NCBI GenBank assembly: GCA_015698045.1 | Contig: BLAL01000257.1 | Span: 558,001-622,000, forward strand | DNA: 64,000 nt | Source of the DNA: Rhizophagus clarus | Taxonomy: Eukaryota > Glomeromycota > Glomeromycetes > Glomerales > Glomeraceae | Direction of reading: 5' to 3' | In this document: piece by piece, positions 46,345-57,480 of the stretch | Numbering within the stretch: the stretch's first letter is position 1 | How the letters are laid out: every line of letters begins with the position of its first letter | Notes under the pieces: model-generated | The model's input: the letters and a program-made list of their open reading frames with translations, nothing else | What the model was told of the DNA's origin: nothing | The model's database searches: none | Position numbers and translations under genes: made by a program

Positions 46345-47871
46345 ATGGAACTAAAATCATCTGACGCTATTACAACCTATAAATCAGATTATGATGATAT
46401 CATAAATGACCCTTTATATAAAGAAATTAAACTTAATGAAAAATTAACTGAGGAATTAAAATTTTCCGAAACTCTTTGTAATCAATTTAATGACATTTTG
46501 GGAAAATATTATCAAGGTTTACAAAACAATTTTAATAATATCAACAATATTTTAGGCGAAAAACAAGAACTAAAAGAAATGATTGGTGATTTAGATGATC
46601 ATAATTCTAAATTAGTTAAAATATTAGTAGAAAATTTGGAAGAAAAAAGTAATGTAATCAAAGAAAAAGATAAAGAAATTCAAGAAAAGAATAAAATAAT
46701 TCAAGAAAAGGATAATTTCATTAAAGGGAAGGATAAATTAATTCAAGAACAGATTAAAGAATTTCGGAATATGCAAGAAGAGTATAGCGAAATCCAAAAA
46801 GTTGTCAAGAAACAGACTAAAGAAATTAAGAAGATTCAAAAAAAGGATAGCACAATTCAAGAAAAAGATAACGAAATTCAAGAACTTATTAAGAAGTTTC
46901 AAGAAAAGGACGACGAAATTCAAGAACTTGTTAAGAAGATTCAAGAAAAAGATAATAAAATTCAAGATTTAGAACAAGATAATTATAAATTAAAAAATGA
47001 AGCTTGTGAATACCAGTATGTTCCTGGAGTTGCAACTAATTTTCCATTATCAGACGATGATAAATATAATTCAATTATTAAACTTAAGGATGACGTAATA
47101 AATTTACAACACTCACTAGAAAATTATGTCACCAAATGTAAAGATAATGTGGAAATCAATATTTCTGAAGTGCAGGATCTCTTGAAAAAATATGGAAGTG
47201 ATACAATTGTTACAATAGATCAAAAACCTTTAATTGAAGCAGTATTACAACGCCACGTTATAGAACAAATTTTTATGTATGGTGAAGAATATTTTGATTT
47301 AAATAATTTACTAAACCATGAGAAACATGGGTATGGAATCGAAACTCATTTGTACCATAGAACGTATGACTTAATACAATTAGCAGAAGTAATCGTAGAA
47401 AAACGCGATGGTGTTGATAAATCATTGCCTATTAAATTACGTCAAGAAGTATTTGCAGCACTTGGAGATAGAGGATTTAATAATATTATTGATAATAAAG
47501 AAACATTTCCTCATGAATTTATTAGTTATTATCAAGTTATTTTAAATGAGGAGATTGGTAAATATCGCACACTTAAAGATCTTGAAAAAAAACGAGAAGT
47601 TGAAGATATGGCCGGTGAAATTATTAAAGAGGTTGTTACTTTATTTTGGTTTCGACTTGAAGTTCAAGAACCAGTTGCCCAATATTATTGGTTTAATTAT
47701 AATGATTATATAAATCCCAGTTATATGGAAGGAACATGGGAAGACGATGAAATTGATTATATGGCTGTAGATATTTGTTACTTTCCTTTAATAGGATGCA
47801 ATAACGAGTTAAAACGTCAAGTTTATACACCCGCTAGAGCCCTTTATAAGCGGAAATGCAAGACCGTTTAA
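46345..47871 (+). CDS. CC-family protein, heptad coiled coil (508 aa)
   Basis: Intronless. The N-terminal ~90 residues (NDPLYKEIKLNEKLTEELK) match 35094 and 39709. Residues ~105-215 carry IQEKDN-type heptads, fewer than at 39709. The conserved domain follows (VPGVATNFPLSDDD, VEINISEVQDLLKKYGSD, AVLQRHVIEQIFMYGEEYF, KLRQEVFAALGDRGF, EVEDMAGEIIKEVVTLFWF, YMEGTWEDDEIDYMAVDICYF). YALGVATN is altered to YVPGVATN, as in the 39709 copy (YAIVPAIN). Its convergent Hsp70 partner is reduced to a fragment at 47940-48105. Confidence 0.85.
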   Translation: MELKSSDAITTYKSDYDDIINDPLYKEIKLNEKLTEELKFSETLCNQFNDILGKYYQGLQNNFNNINNILGEKQELKEMIGDLDDHNSKLVKILVENLEEKSNVIKEKDKEIQEKNKIIQEKDNFIKGKDKLIQEQIKEFRNMQEEYSEIQKVVKKQTKEIKKIQKKDSTIQEKDNEIQELIKKFQEKDDEIQELVKKIQEKDNKIQDLEQDNYKLKNEACEYQYVPGVATNFPLSDDDKYNSIIKLKDDVINLQHSLENYVTKCKDNVEINISEVQDLLKKYGSDTIVTIDQKPLIEAVLQRHVIEQIFMYGEEYFDLNNLLNHEKHGYGIETHLYHRTYDLIQLAEVIVEKRDGVDKSLPIKLRQEVFAALGDRGFNNIIDNKETFPHEFISYYQVILNEEIGKYRTLKDLEKKREVEDMAGEIIKEVVTLFWFRLEVQEPVAQYYWFNYNDYINPSYMEGTWEDDEIDYMAVDICYFPLIGCNNELKRQVYTPARALYKRKCKTV

Positions 47872-47939
47872 AAATCTTTTTTTCTGAAATGTAGAATTAC
47901 TTGTCATATTTATTAACAAATTTTGTAATATGTATTACA

Positions 47940-48105
47940 TAAATCTTAATCATCTTAAGAATTCAACTATTAAAAGCTTGTTTGAGACAAGTTAAAGGGG
48001 CGTATAGTCGTGTTCGTCAACGTCCCTCTTGATGAGACGGATGATCTCCTCCTTTCCATACACGTAAACCTTTTATTCCGTAAATAAATTTCTATACTTG
48101 GCCAA
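47940..48105 (-). pseudogene. Hsp70 3'-exon fragment
   Basis: Minus-strand match to part of the last Hsp70 exon: TTTGAGACAAGTTAAAGGGG parallels the TTTGAGATGGGTTAAGGGGC segment at 17761. The HPPHRK and FTYGIKVLG parts follow in degraded form. Everything upstream is lost. It marks a third CC/Hsp70 module whose Hsp70 has been almost erased. Confidence 0.6.
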
Positions 48106-49593
48106 CATTTATTTGAGTACTAGCAAATTCCCCGAATTAGATTTGGTATCATCTTATTTCTTTTATGTAAAATTTTTAAATATTAAAATACGTTTTTAAA
48201 TTGTAAATTTTTTTTTTCTTAATGATAAATAATAAAAAGGTAAAATTTTTTGAGACAAGTAGATTTTTACGTATCTTAGAACGTATCACTATAATTGTTA
48301 AAGACGAAAATTTTGCGTGAATTTATAATCTGTTAATTATAACGCATTATTAGAATCCACAATTATACTTTATAATCCTTTAAAACTCGTTTTAATTTTA
48401 AAACTTCACTATAAATCTTGGAATTTGCCGTCTTACTTAAAGTTTAACAGTCTTCGAGGATATGAAAAGAACTTTTTATCCGATAAACAATTATTTATTA
48501 TATATTCATAGGAATTTGGGTGAAAGATTCATTATATTTATGTAGTTAGTTTAGATAAGGTAGTCAAAGAAATATCTAACGAGCTCGGAACGATCAATTT
48601 TTAATTATTCCGGCAGCTACATTTCTTTCATTTATTCATTCATTGTTTTTTTTTTCACTTAGATTTTGATAACTTAATAGTGGAAATTTTGTTCTTTTCC
48701 AGTAATTAAGATTTGGAGAAACAGAAACATAGAATATACAGTAGAATTAAGCAACTTGACAAGTACTAATAGAAACTGACAATAGTGAATTTATATAGGG
48801 CAAGATGACTTTTGAACTTTTTTACCAAAGGAATTTTTAATTTGTAAACAGTAGTTATTAAAAAAAGTAACTAATTTGTTACATAGTTAAGAAAAGTATG
48901 GTATTGGTTAGAAAATTCTCAAATTGTATGCCTTGTAAATTTCCTTATGACGACGACATAAACGGACATGTAAAATTTCCCGTGTCACTTTCAGGAATTA
49001 GAACTATAAATTATTAATTTTCACTTGTTAAATTTCTAAAAAAAAAAAAAAAAAAGAAAAAAAATTCAATATTGGGTTACAAGACTCATTAATTATCGTC
49101 ATGTTTAATTGCGTCATGTTTAATTGATAAATTAAATATTTTTTCGCCCCAGACTCTCCATACTTGGTCAGGCCAATTGGATTTCCTGTTTAACAAGAGT
49201 TTTTATTGAAAAGAGAGATGAGACCAAAAAACAATTTACAAATTTTTAAAATTATTAAAACTATTAAATTTTGAAAAATATGAACAAAGTAAAAGATAAT
49301 TAAAAAAAGTTTATAAATGGAGGAGGATATTTTATACAAAAACAAATCTTTAAGGGAATCAAAAAACTGATAAATTTTGTTTTTTTGACGTCTAAACTTA
49401 TAATTTTGTTTGACAGAAAAAACTTTGAATATAGATTGATTAATTGCGAGTGCTACAACTTTAACCATTTATCAATAACATTTCTTTACATGCTAAATCT
49501 TTAAATAAATTTTGTTATTTACAATAACATTATCTGTTATAGTTACAATTAAAAAAAAATACCGTTGTCAAAAGATAAATCTACTTTATTGGG
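48106..49593. other. spacer with sequence related to 38.4-39.5 kb
   Basis: 48120-48330 and ~48455-48500 resemble 38955-39490 in direct orientation, while 48760-49030 resembles 38437-38780 inverted. ORFs at 49190-49468 (minus) and 49512-49727 (plus) are low-complexity and not supported as genes. Confidence 0.4.
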
Positions 49594-50040
49594 TCATAAT
49601 GAACGTGAATTCAATATACCAGACAGAAAAATATTTATACTATTTTTTTCACATTGAATCTTTATTGGAAATAGGGAAATACGCCATTCTAATTTGTAAT
49701 TTTCTTCTAAATAATTTATTATTATAATAAATTTCCTTGTCCATAGAACTTCATGAGAGAAATCTTTTTTAAGAATGTCTCTAAAATTCTGCCGGAGCCA
49801 CGAGTAAGCTTCTTTAGCGGTCGGTCTTTTTGAAAGATTATAATTCATGAGTTTTTTGGAATATTGTAAGTTGTAAATCTCGGGCATTATTCTTGATTAA
49901 TTATCTAACTGACTATAAATAGACATTTGTATCATGGCTACCGTAGAACATTTCGGGTGCGTGATTGTGATATTCTAGCTTTTATACGATGATGTTTCGG
50001 GTCGACACAAATGTCCCGAATCAATGACCTGCCACTCGTT
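49594..50040 (-). pseudogene. protein kinase C-lobe remnant
   Basis: The minus-strand ORF contains YSKKLMNYNLSKRPTAKEAY, matching the subdomain XI motif (cW..dp.kRPta.e) of TKL-like kinases, as in KRPTAMEL of the intact kinase next door. Further upstream, interrupted by stops, HLCRPE resembles the GLCRP that follows DLG. No N-lobe or catalytic loop is present. Confidence 0.5.
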
Positions 50041-50656
50041 TACCAACTCTCGTAATGTTATTTAGTTGAATATTCCGATGTATGTAATTGGATTTATGTA
50101 AAGTCCCTATTACTTCCCAACCGGACCATTTAGAGCTTTTACCACAGATTATTTAATAATTATTAATTAATAACAATAAAATGTTTTATTATATCTGTTT
50201 ATTTTTTTTTTAAAAAATAAATTATTTGGAATGCAATTCTTTACATTGCTATAGTCACAACTACAAATGAAATTTCTTACACACAAGAAATAACAAAAAA
50301 CACCCAATTTGGCTTACCATATACAGCACACTGATCAATTCAAATCCAATAATAAATCTAAGATTAATGTGCATTATTGAGTTAGTTAATAAATAAAATA
50401 GTTTAATTCAAGCAAAACTGCTTAAAGCTCCCGACATATTTAACGTTTACTTGTTATTACAAATTTTTTTTTTTAAAAACATTTACTTAATTCCAATATT
50501 AGATTCTGTTGTAGCAATATTCGTATCATCATCTTTAATGTTTATATCGTGACATGTTCCCTTCTGTGACTGAAGGCTTTAACTCGCTTTAAAAATCAGG
50601 AAAATTGTTAGACCGAATAATAAATGTAAATTAGATCAATTATTTAATATACTTAC
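50041..50656. other. AT-rich spacer including kinase 3' end
   Basis: Contains the undetermined last exon of the kinase gene. A plausible short terminal exon ends near 50540-50600. Otherwise no gene seen. Confidence 0.4.
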
Positions 50657-52357
50657 GCATAAATTCAGGTTCGATTCTTATGCTTGTTACTAACGTGCGA
50701 TCGAGTTCAATATTGTGTATATTTCGTGGATTCTTTTTTAAATACTCGTTAGCCTGATCAATTTGCTCCTGTATAGATCGCTCACGATTTGGTGCGTAGA
50801 ACCATTCATGAAACCTAGTTTCTAACTCCATTGCTGTTGGTCTCTTTGCAGGATCATTATTCCAGCACTGCAACATAGTTTCTTCATAGAAAGTGGGTAT
50901 TCCAGGAATTGGATCTGGTTTTATTCCTTGACGAACAAGAGCTTTCACGGCTTTTGTATCATAATCTTTGTCAGCAAATGGAGGAAATCCTCTCGCAAGC
51001 TCATACATTATTGTACCAATACTATAAATATCCGAAGCTTTAGTGTGTGGTTGGCCATTCAAAATCTCAGGAGCCATATACACCGGAATTCCAAATATAC
51101 TTTTGCTGTCGATTGGTTCATCAATAGGACGACAGAGTCCTAAATCTGTTATCATAGTATCTGGTAATCTAATGTCGTAAAATAAAATTTTTAATTATTT
51201 ATAATTTATTTTCTGATACTACAGTATAATTTATTTAATACCTTCTCCTTTTAGAAGCTTTAAATTTTTTATCACCTTTATTATCATCCATTGATATATT
51301 TTCACTGTGTAGATCTCGGCGAATAATATTCAGGCGAAATCTAATAAAATTATGTTGTTAATTATATTACAATTTATTCTTTGGTATTATAAAATTTATT
51401 TTAATACCTTTTCCTTTTAGAGGGCTTTTCATAATTATTATCGGCCATTAATATATTTCCGCTGTGTAAGTCTCGGTGAATAATATTTAGGCGATGCATA
51501 TTGCTAATCGCCATCATAATATCATCAAGACTATCTAATATAAAGTCCCAATCGAGTTTGCCGGAAGATATTTGGGATCTGTTAAATTCGCGTAAACTTT
51601 GTCCTCCACGTTGTAGTACAAGTATATACATGCCATCTTCTGGATTTTTCGTAACTCCATAACATCTGGTAACCAAATTACTTTCAATATCTTTATAGAA
51701 TTTAAGCTGATATTTAAATTTGTAAATATCAGTATAAGAATTTTACAAAAAATTTTTTGACAATAGAATAAATACCTCTTTGATAAAAGATGATAAAAAA
51801 TTCGCTTTTTTGTTTTCACATTTAGTATCTTGACTTGTTGATTCAGATGTAATAGGCGTACAAAATGTATTTGAAGTACTTTTTTGATCATTTGCTGTGT
51901 TTTCTTTCCTTTCATCTTCATCAGAGGGTATGAATGCTTTTAAGACCACTTCTGTATCCCTATATCGTTTAACACGACGTTTCTTAAGGCTATAGCCTTC
52001 AATATATCCGCGAGGCCACTTTGCTGAACTAACTTTACCATAACCTCCTCTAGCAATAAAATTTATTTCCTTAAATTCTTCGTAAGGAATCCACTCCATA
52101 ATATCTTTAATCCTTGTAAAATTAATCTGAGTATCTTGTATTACTTTATCAATGTCTTTATTACCGCTTGTCCAGCTCGAAAAGTTTTTGACTAAATGTC
52201 GAATGAGGGCTGGACATTCTTTCAATCTCTTCTTTTCCCCCCATTTCTCATAATATAAGACTGATGGAAGATTACTCCAATCTATATGGATTGTTGTTGG
52301 AATTTTATTTCTGAAACAAAAAATTGTTGGCTTTAAACAAGCACAAAATAAATGCAT
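50657..52357 (-). CDS. TKL-like protein kinase with duplicated catalytic-loop exon
   Basis: Exons: 51776-52357, 51408-51706, 51242-51340, 50657-51168, plus a short terminal exon I cannot fix. The start is also uncertain: TTTCAG before AAATAAAATTCC near 52315 could instead be an acceptor from an upstream exon. Kinase landmarks: Gly loop IARGGYGKV (101-109), VVLK (K140), a Ser/Thr-rich insert, HRDLHSGNIL (271-280), DLGLCRP, YMAPEIL, RPTAMEL. The 99-nt third exon (LNIIRRDLHSENISM...) repeats the HRD exon with HRD changed to RRD. It has identical phase on both sides, so it can be skipped or included without a frame change. It is divergent from the pseudokinase gene at 53097. Probably a Ser/Thr kinase; substrate unknown. 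Confidence 0.7.
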
Positions 52358-52586
52358 GGTTAGTAAGATTGCGGCAAAATCGCATAATAGATCAATTAGT
52401 TTTTATTTATCATATTTAACATGTTACACTATATACCTATAATGTTTACGAATGTAATGAGCTGATTTTTACCGGTATTTTATTTAAAAAGGTAATGATC
52501 TAATTTGACTTACATTTAAGGTAATGAGGTGATTTGATCAGCTCATTTTTAGAGCTTGCCATTTATGGAAAGCTGGTATGACAAGC

Positions 52587-52845
52587 CAGCTGAAATTTAA
52601 CGTTGAGTCAAACCGTGCACAAAGTTTGCAAGTAGGCAAAACAGTTAATGTTAAAGTGCTAAATGCTTTACTTATCTTAGCAACCTGTTTTCACTTTAAC
52701 ATTAAACGCTTTTCTTACTGGCAAATTTTGTGTAACATAATTATGAAGTCAAAGGATTTGACTGTAAAGTCAAATTGTTTGACATAATAGCAAATCATTT
52801 GGACTTCACAGTTAACACGGGTTGCCTCTCAACGTTAAAATTCTG
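52587..52845. mobile_element. MITE-like inverted-repeat element (~259 bp)
   Basis: The left arm (TTTAACGTTGAG...CCGTG) and right arm (CACGG...CTCAACGTTAAAA) are inverted copies of ~30 bp with small differences. A second, inner inverted pair is GTTAATGTTAAAGTG with CACTTTAACATTAAAC. No clear target duplication. It lies in the promoter interval between two divergent kinase genes. Confidence 0.5.
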
Positions 52846-53096
52846 CCCAGTCCGGCATTCCATATTTTACAGATCATCTTGTACTACTTGGACTCTCTCT
52901 TCCCAAGAAGGTGATGAACTGATTTCACGTAATGAGCTGATTTTGATATTGATATTATATGGCTTAACCTTGTATTTATGAGTATGAGAGTACATCAATT
53001 CATATGAGGTTTATCTTGTATAAATATAAAGTAATTTCTGGTACAAAATGAATTTAAAGCTCATCATCACATTTTAAAAAAAAGTCATTTTGAATA

Positions 53097-55480
53097 ATGG
53101 CTTCAAATGAAAGTGCCCGTAAACATCCGGTTTTCAAGCCACCGACCCTTCTGAAATCCTTAGCAAAAGAGGCATTAAAAGCGACAAGAACTATCGAAGA
53201 CTTATTTAGCCCATATGTTCCACTTATCAATTTGATCGACGGTCTAGTCACAGAAATCGTAAATGCTTGTAAAGCGGTTAAAAAACATAGACGCTTGTGC
53301 AACGACCTGGAGGACAGGGTGATGATTGCACATTGGGCAATTAAGCGATTGGAAAAGAACAAAGAAGAAAATAGGAAAAATTTATGTGATGATGGCTTTA
53401 AACTTGCATTTGACCGATTTTGTGAAGTTTTACAACAAATTAAAAGATATATTCTAGCGATTTCGAAATACAGCGTTATTGAAAATATCATTCATAGTTG
53501 TGATTTATACGATCAGTATAAAAAATTGATCGATGAATTCGAAAAAGTTTGTTTTGATTTGAATTTTTCAATAGTAATTATGGTTTTTCAATCCATTAAT
53601 GAAAAGAATCAAGAAAGAATCTTAACAGAAATGAATGAAATGAAGGAAGAAATTTTGGTATGTATCTTCTCTTAAGCTAATGGTAAATATTACAATACAA
53701 GTAATTCAATGTAATTTTATTATATTATTAGAATACAAACATGTTAACAATGATGAAATTAAATACGATATATGCTGCCGTTGTCAAAAAGAAATTGGAT
53801 TGTGATCTAGAAATTAAGATGGACCCAATTAAAAATAATGAATTAGAAGTTCCAAAAAAAAGGAAAAAAAGTGACAATAGAAAAGGCGTAGAGAAGATGG
53901 TTTTAAGAAAAGTAGTGAATGTTGCATGTAAAGAATTTTATCAAAATAGCAAATCGGAAAAAAGAGTTAAAATGGTGTTAAAAATCATGAGCGAAATTCA
54001 ATGTGATTATATTGTTAGGTTTTATGGATGGTCATCTGTCAAACGTAAAAAAGTTTTGGTTTTTGAATGGGCAGAAATTGGCGATTTAAAGAATTTTTAT
54101 GAAACGTGTCACATAAATTGGCCAATGAAATTACGAATTGCTTTGGATGTATGTAAAGGACTAAATTACATGCACAACACAAATATTCTTCATCATGATG
54201 TTCGATGTAAAAATATTTTGGTAGGTTAATATCTCATAATCTAATGCAAGAATCAAAGAAACAAGCTTTTTAAATAAAACTCTTTCAAAGATTGATAATG
54301 AAGGTAAAGCGAAAATTACAAACTTCAAACTAAGCAGGTTCGCGGATCAAGATTCGGTTCACGCTAAGACTATTGAAAATTATCCTTGGCTAGCACCAGA
54401 AAAAATGGAAAATATGATAGAATGTAGATATGATGAAGGATGTGAAATGTTTAGGTATCTAATATGCTGTATATAAATTTAATATTATACGTAAAATGTT
54501 GCACATTAATTATATTAATTTTTTTAATAGTTATGGAATGTTTCTATGGGAACTTATCTATCAAAAAAGACCATATCGAGATCTAAATGACAAAGATATT
54601 TGCGAACATGTAATATCACACAAAAGAGAAGAAATAAAAATCGGACAAGAAAACTTTGAAATTCAACAAGAATTAATAACCGTAATTAAGGAAGGTAAAT
54701 TAATAATAATTAACAAAAAAAACGTTAACTTATAATTCACATGAATCGGATCCTTTCTTTTTATGGTGAATTACCTACGTAATGCTTATAATACAGAGAA
54801 GCTTGACTAAACAATATATATAACAACGTGACATCAGGTCCATTTTTTCAAACTAATTAAAAAATTCTATTATTATCCTAGCCTGGACGCATGCGCCCGA
54901 ATATCGTCCATATTTTTCCGAAGTGAAAAGAAAGTTGGAGAAAATATGGAGTAAAACTCACGAAAATTTTACTCCCAGTTTTTCTCCTATATCTTTGAAC
55001 GATCACAATAAGACTGATCCGGACGAGATTGTTTTAAACGAAAAATTGTTATCCCCATTTAATTCTATCATGTCCTATGAAATAGGTCGTGAAGCACACG
55101 TAAATAAAGATTATGAAAAGGCTTGGAAGTGTTTTTGTGACAATGCCGAATATTGTAATATGAAGGCAGTATATATGAAAGGAATCTATTTATATAAGGG
55201 GATTTACGTGACAAAAGATCAAGATGAGGGAATCAAATTAATTAAAGCTGCTGCTGATGGTGGCATAGGAGAAGCTCAATATTATTATACATTAATAGTA
55301 AAGAAAAGAAAATCTTATGAAGAATTTAAAAAGTATTTAATGATGGCAGTTAAAAATTCCAACGCCGATGCAATGATTTTGCTTGGTAAAATGTACCTTG
55401 AAGGAGAATATCCGTTTGAAAAAAATGAATCTGATGGATACTACTATATTGCTCGGGCAGCTCAACTAAGCAGCACGTAA
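53097..55480 (+). CDS. MLKL-like helical bundle + pseudokinase + Sel1 repeats (658 aa)
   Basis: Exons: 53097-53657, 53732-54220, 54291-54454, 54531-54694, 54882-55480 (1977 nt). Residues ~10-185 are all-helical (LFSPYVPLINLIDGLVTEI, RFCEVLQQIKRYI), with the look of the N-terminal four-helix bundle and brace of MLKL-type proteins; this is recognition by pattern, not a search. Residues ~210-475 are a kinase fold: VACKEF (K254), then HHDVRCKNIL for HRDLxxxN and NFK for DFG at 361-363, WLAPEKM, SYGMFLWEL. No Gly loop is evident. Loss of the HRD Arg and the DFG Asp makes it a predicted pseudokinase. Residues ~520-655 hold Sel1-type repeats (GIYLYKG, AAADGGIGEAQYYY, NADAMILLGKMYLEG). It may be a signalling or cell-death-like adaptor (inference). 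Confidence 0.78.
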
Positions 55481-56702
55481 TGTCTTTCTAGAATAAATTC
55501 TTATTGGAAAAGAAAAAATTTTAACGAATTATATGAATTTATCGAAGAAAAAGATGTATTTTTTATTATTGACGTTTTGATTTTGCGTGGTTGTCATGTG
55601 ATTTTCGTATTGCACTTTTCTAGACGAATTTTAGTAGTATTGCATCTGATTCTTTTTATGAATCATAAATTCAATTTATAACATTATCCTACTGAAAGTT
55701 TCAACACATGCCTTATATTGAAAATTTGTATTTTTCTGCATTTTTTTTTTTTTGCATTTTTACTATGTTTTTGAGGTTTTTTGAAAGAAAATCACTTTTT
55801 TAAACAAATTTTAAATAATTTTGCATCTGATTTTTTTTCGTGAATCATCTTAAAAACAAAAATAAATGCAGAAAAATTATTTTTTATTATAACCAAGTTA
55901 ACTTAGCCCATAATAGGGAGTTATGGATGGTATTATTGTTACAAAATAATAGATACTAATCTTCGTCAACTGAAATTTAATTCAATAAAAAAAAGAATTT
56001 TCTATTGTACTCTTTTTTAATTATTCAAGAAATCAAATCTTAGATGATTATTTATTATTATCGTAGTGTAAAAAACAGAAGCTAAAATTTAATTCTTAGT
56101 TCTTAGGAATAATGAATCCGAATCTTGAATCTAAGATAGAGTATTTCGCCCTCCCTCTCTCCTTACGAACAGATGTTTATTATATAATAAAAAAAAAATT
56201 TTTTTTTCATTACATGTTTATTACAAGATACAAAAAAAAAAAAAAAAAAAAAAAATAAACATACATTGAATTTCAAATGATCTTCCTTATATAGATTTAT
56301 TCTATATTTCATAATAATCTTTTTTTCCGCACTAAATAAATTATGTAAATAAACCCGTTATCAAAAAAAAAAAAATTAAAAAAAATTCCTTTATACGTTA
56401 TAGTATACATCAATGATCACCCTTATAAGGATATATTCGTCAAACATTTCGTAATAATCAACAAACTCTGTTAAATAAAAAGAAAAAAATTGAAATATTT
56501 CATTTTTTTTTTTTTAATTTGAATAAAAAAAAGGGAAAATGGAATTGGCGACCCCGGTCGCCATGGTGACGGGTGACCCTTACTATAATCACGTGAACAA
56601 ACAAATTTTATTGGCTGATCAATGTAATTATTTGTAATTATTTGTTATAGATAATCTTTTTTTTAGGCGCGACATTTTTCTTTTAAATAAAACAAAAACC
56701 AG
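55481..56702. other. AT-rich spacer with GC hairpin
   Basis: No gene seen. A poly-A run lies at about 56232-56256. A GC-rich perfect stem, GGCGACC-CC-GGTCGCC, lies at 56547-56562 in otherwise AT-rich DNA, with CACGTG near 56591. Confidence 0.45.
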
Positions 56703-57480
56703 GTATGTTTTTTACTGTTTTATTCCATTTCTTTATATTTTTCCTTCTTATTCCCATTTCTAATTTCTTTTTTATTTCTTTTATCTTAGGATTTTTAAGA
56801 TCTTTTAGTTTCACAGGTATGTTTTTTTTCGTTCTTTTTTCTTTATTTTTCTTCATTCATTTCTAATTTATCTCTTTCTTTTAGATTTAAGTTTTCCGAT
56901 TTTGTGTTAAAGGTATGTTATTTCTTTATACTTTTCGTCTTATTTTTGTATTAGTTTTTTATATTTCATTTTTTATACTTTTCTTCTTTTGCTTTTAGTT
57001 TTCTTCTCATTTCAATTTCTTTTTTTTTTAGATCTTTAGCCTTTCAGTTTTATAAATAGGGTATGCTTCTTTTTTCTTTTTTTTTTCTTTTTTGTTTGCT
57101 TTTTATATTTCGTTTTTACTAACTTTATCTATTCTTCTTTATTGGTTTTGGATTTTGGTTTTTCTTTTTGTTATCTTTTGTCTTCATCCACTTTCTCTTT
57201 CTTCTTATTTATCTGCCTTTGGTTTCCTTCATTTCTTTATTTATTCCCTTCATCTTCGTTTTATTTCCTTCATTTTTGTTTTATTTCTTTCACCTTTATT
57301 TCTTTTCATCTTCGTTTTCTTCTCTTTATTTTTGGTTTTTTCTGAAATATCTTCATTTTTATTCCCTTTTGTCTTTATTTTTGTTCCTCTTCACCTTTTT
57401 TCGTTCCTCTTCACCTTTTTTTCGTTCTCTTCTATCTTTATTTTGTTCTTTTTTATATATATATATATATATATATGGAG
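56703..57480. repeat. pyrimidine-rich tract with repeated splice-like junctions
   Basis: On the plus strand this is a T/C-rich tract in which donors (GTATGT/C at 56703, 56817, 56913 and 57061) alternate with TTAG acceptors, bounding spacers of 27-29 nt (56790-56816, 56885-56912, 57032-57060). It ends in a (TA)n run near 57453-57476. It may be a 5'-UTR micro-exon series or a decayed tandem repeat. Long ORFs here are Phe/Leu/Ser low-complexity translations. Confidence 0.4.

Noticed and set aside
49190-49468. 92-codon minus-strand ORF
   Set aside because: AT-driven composition (Ile/Phe/Leu), no family resemblance, no splice or promoter context.
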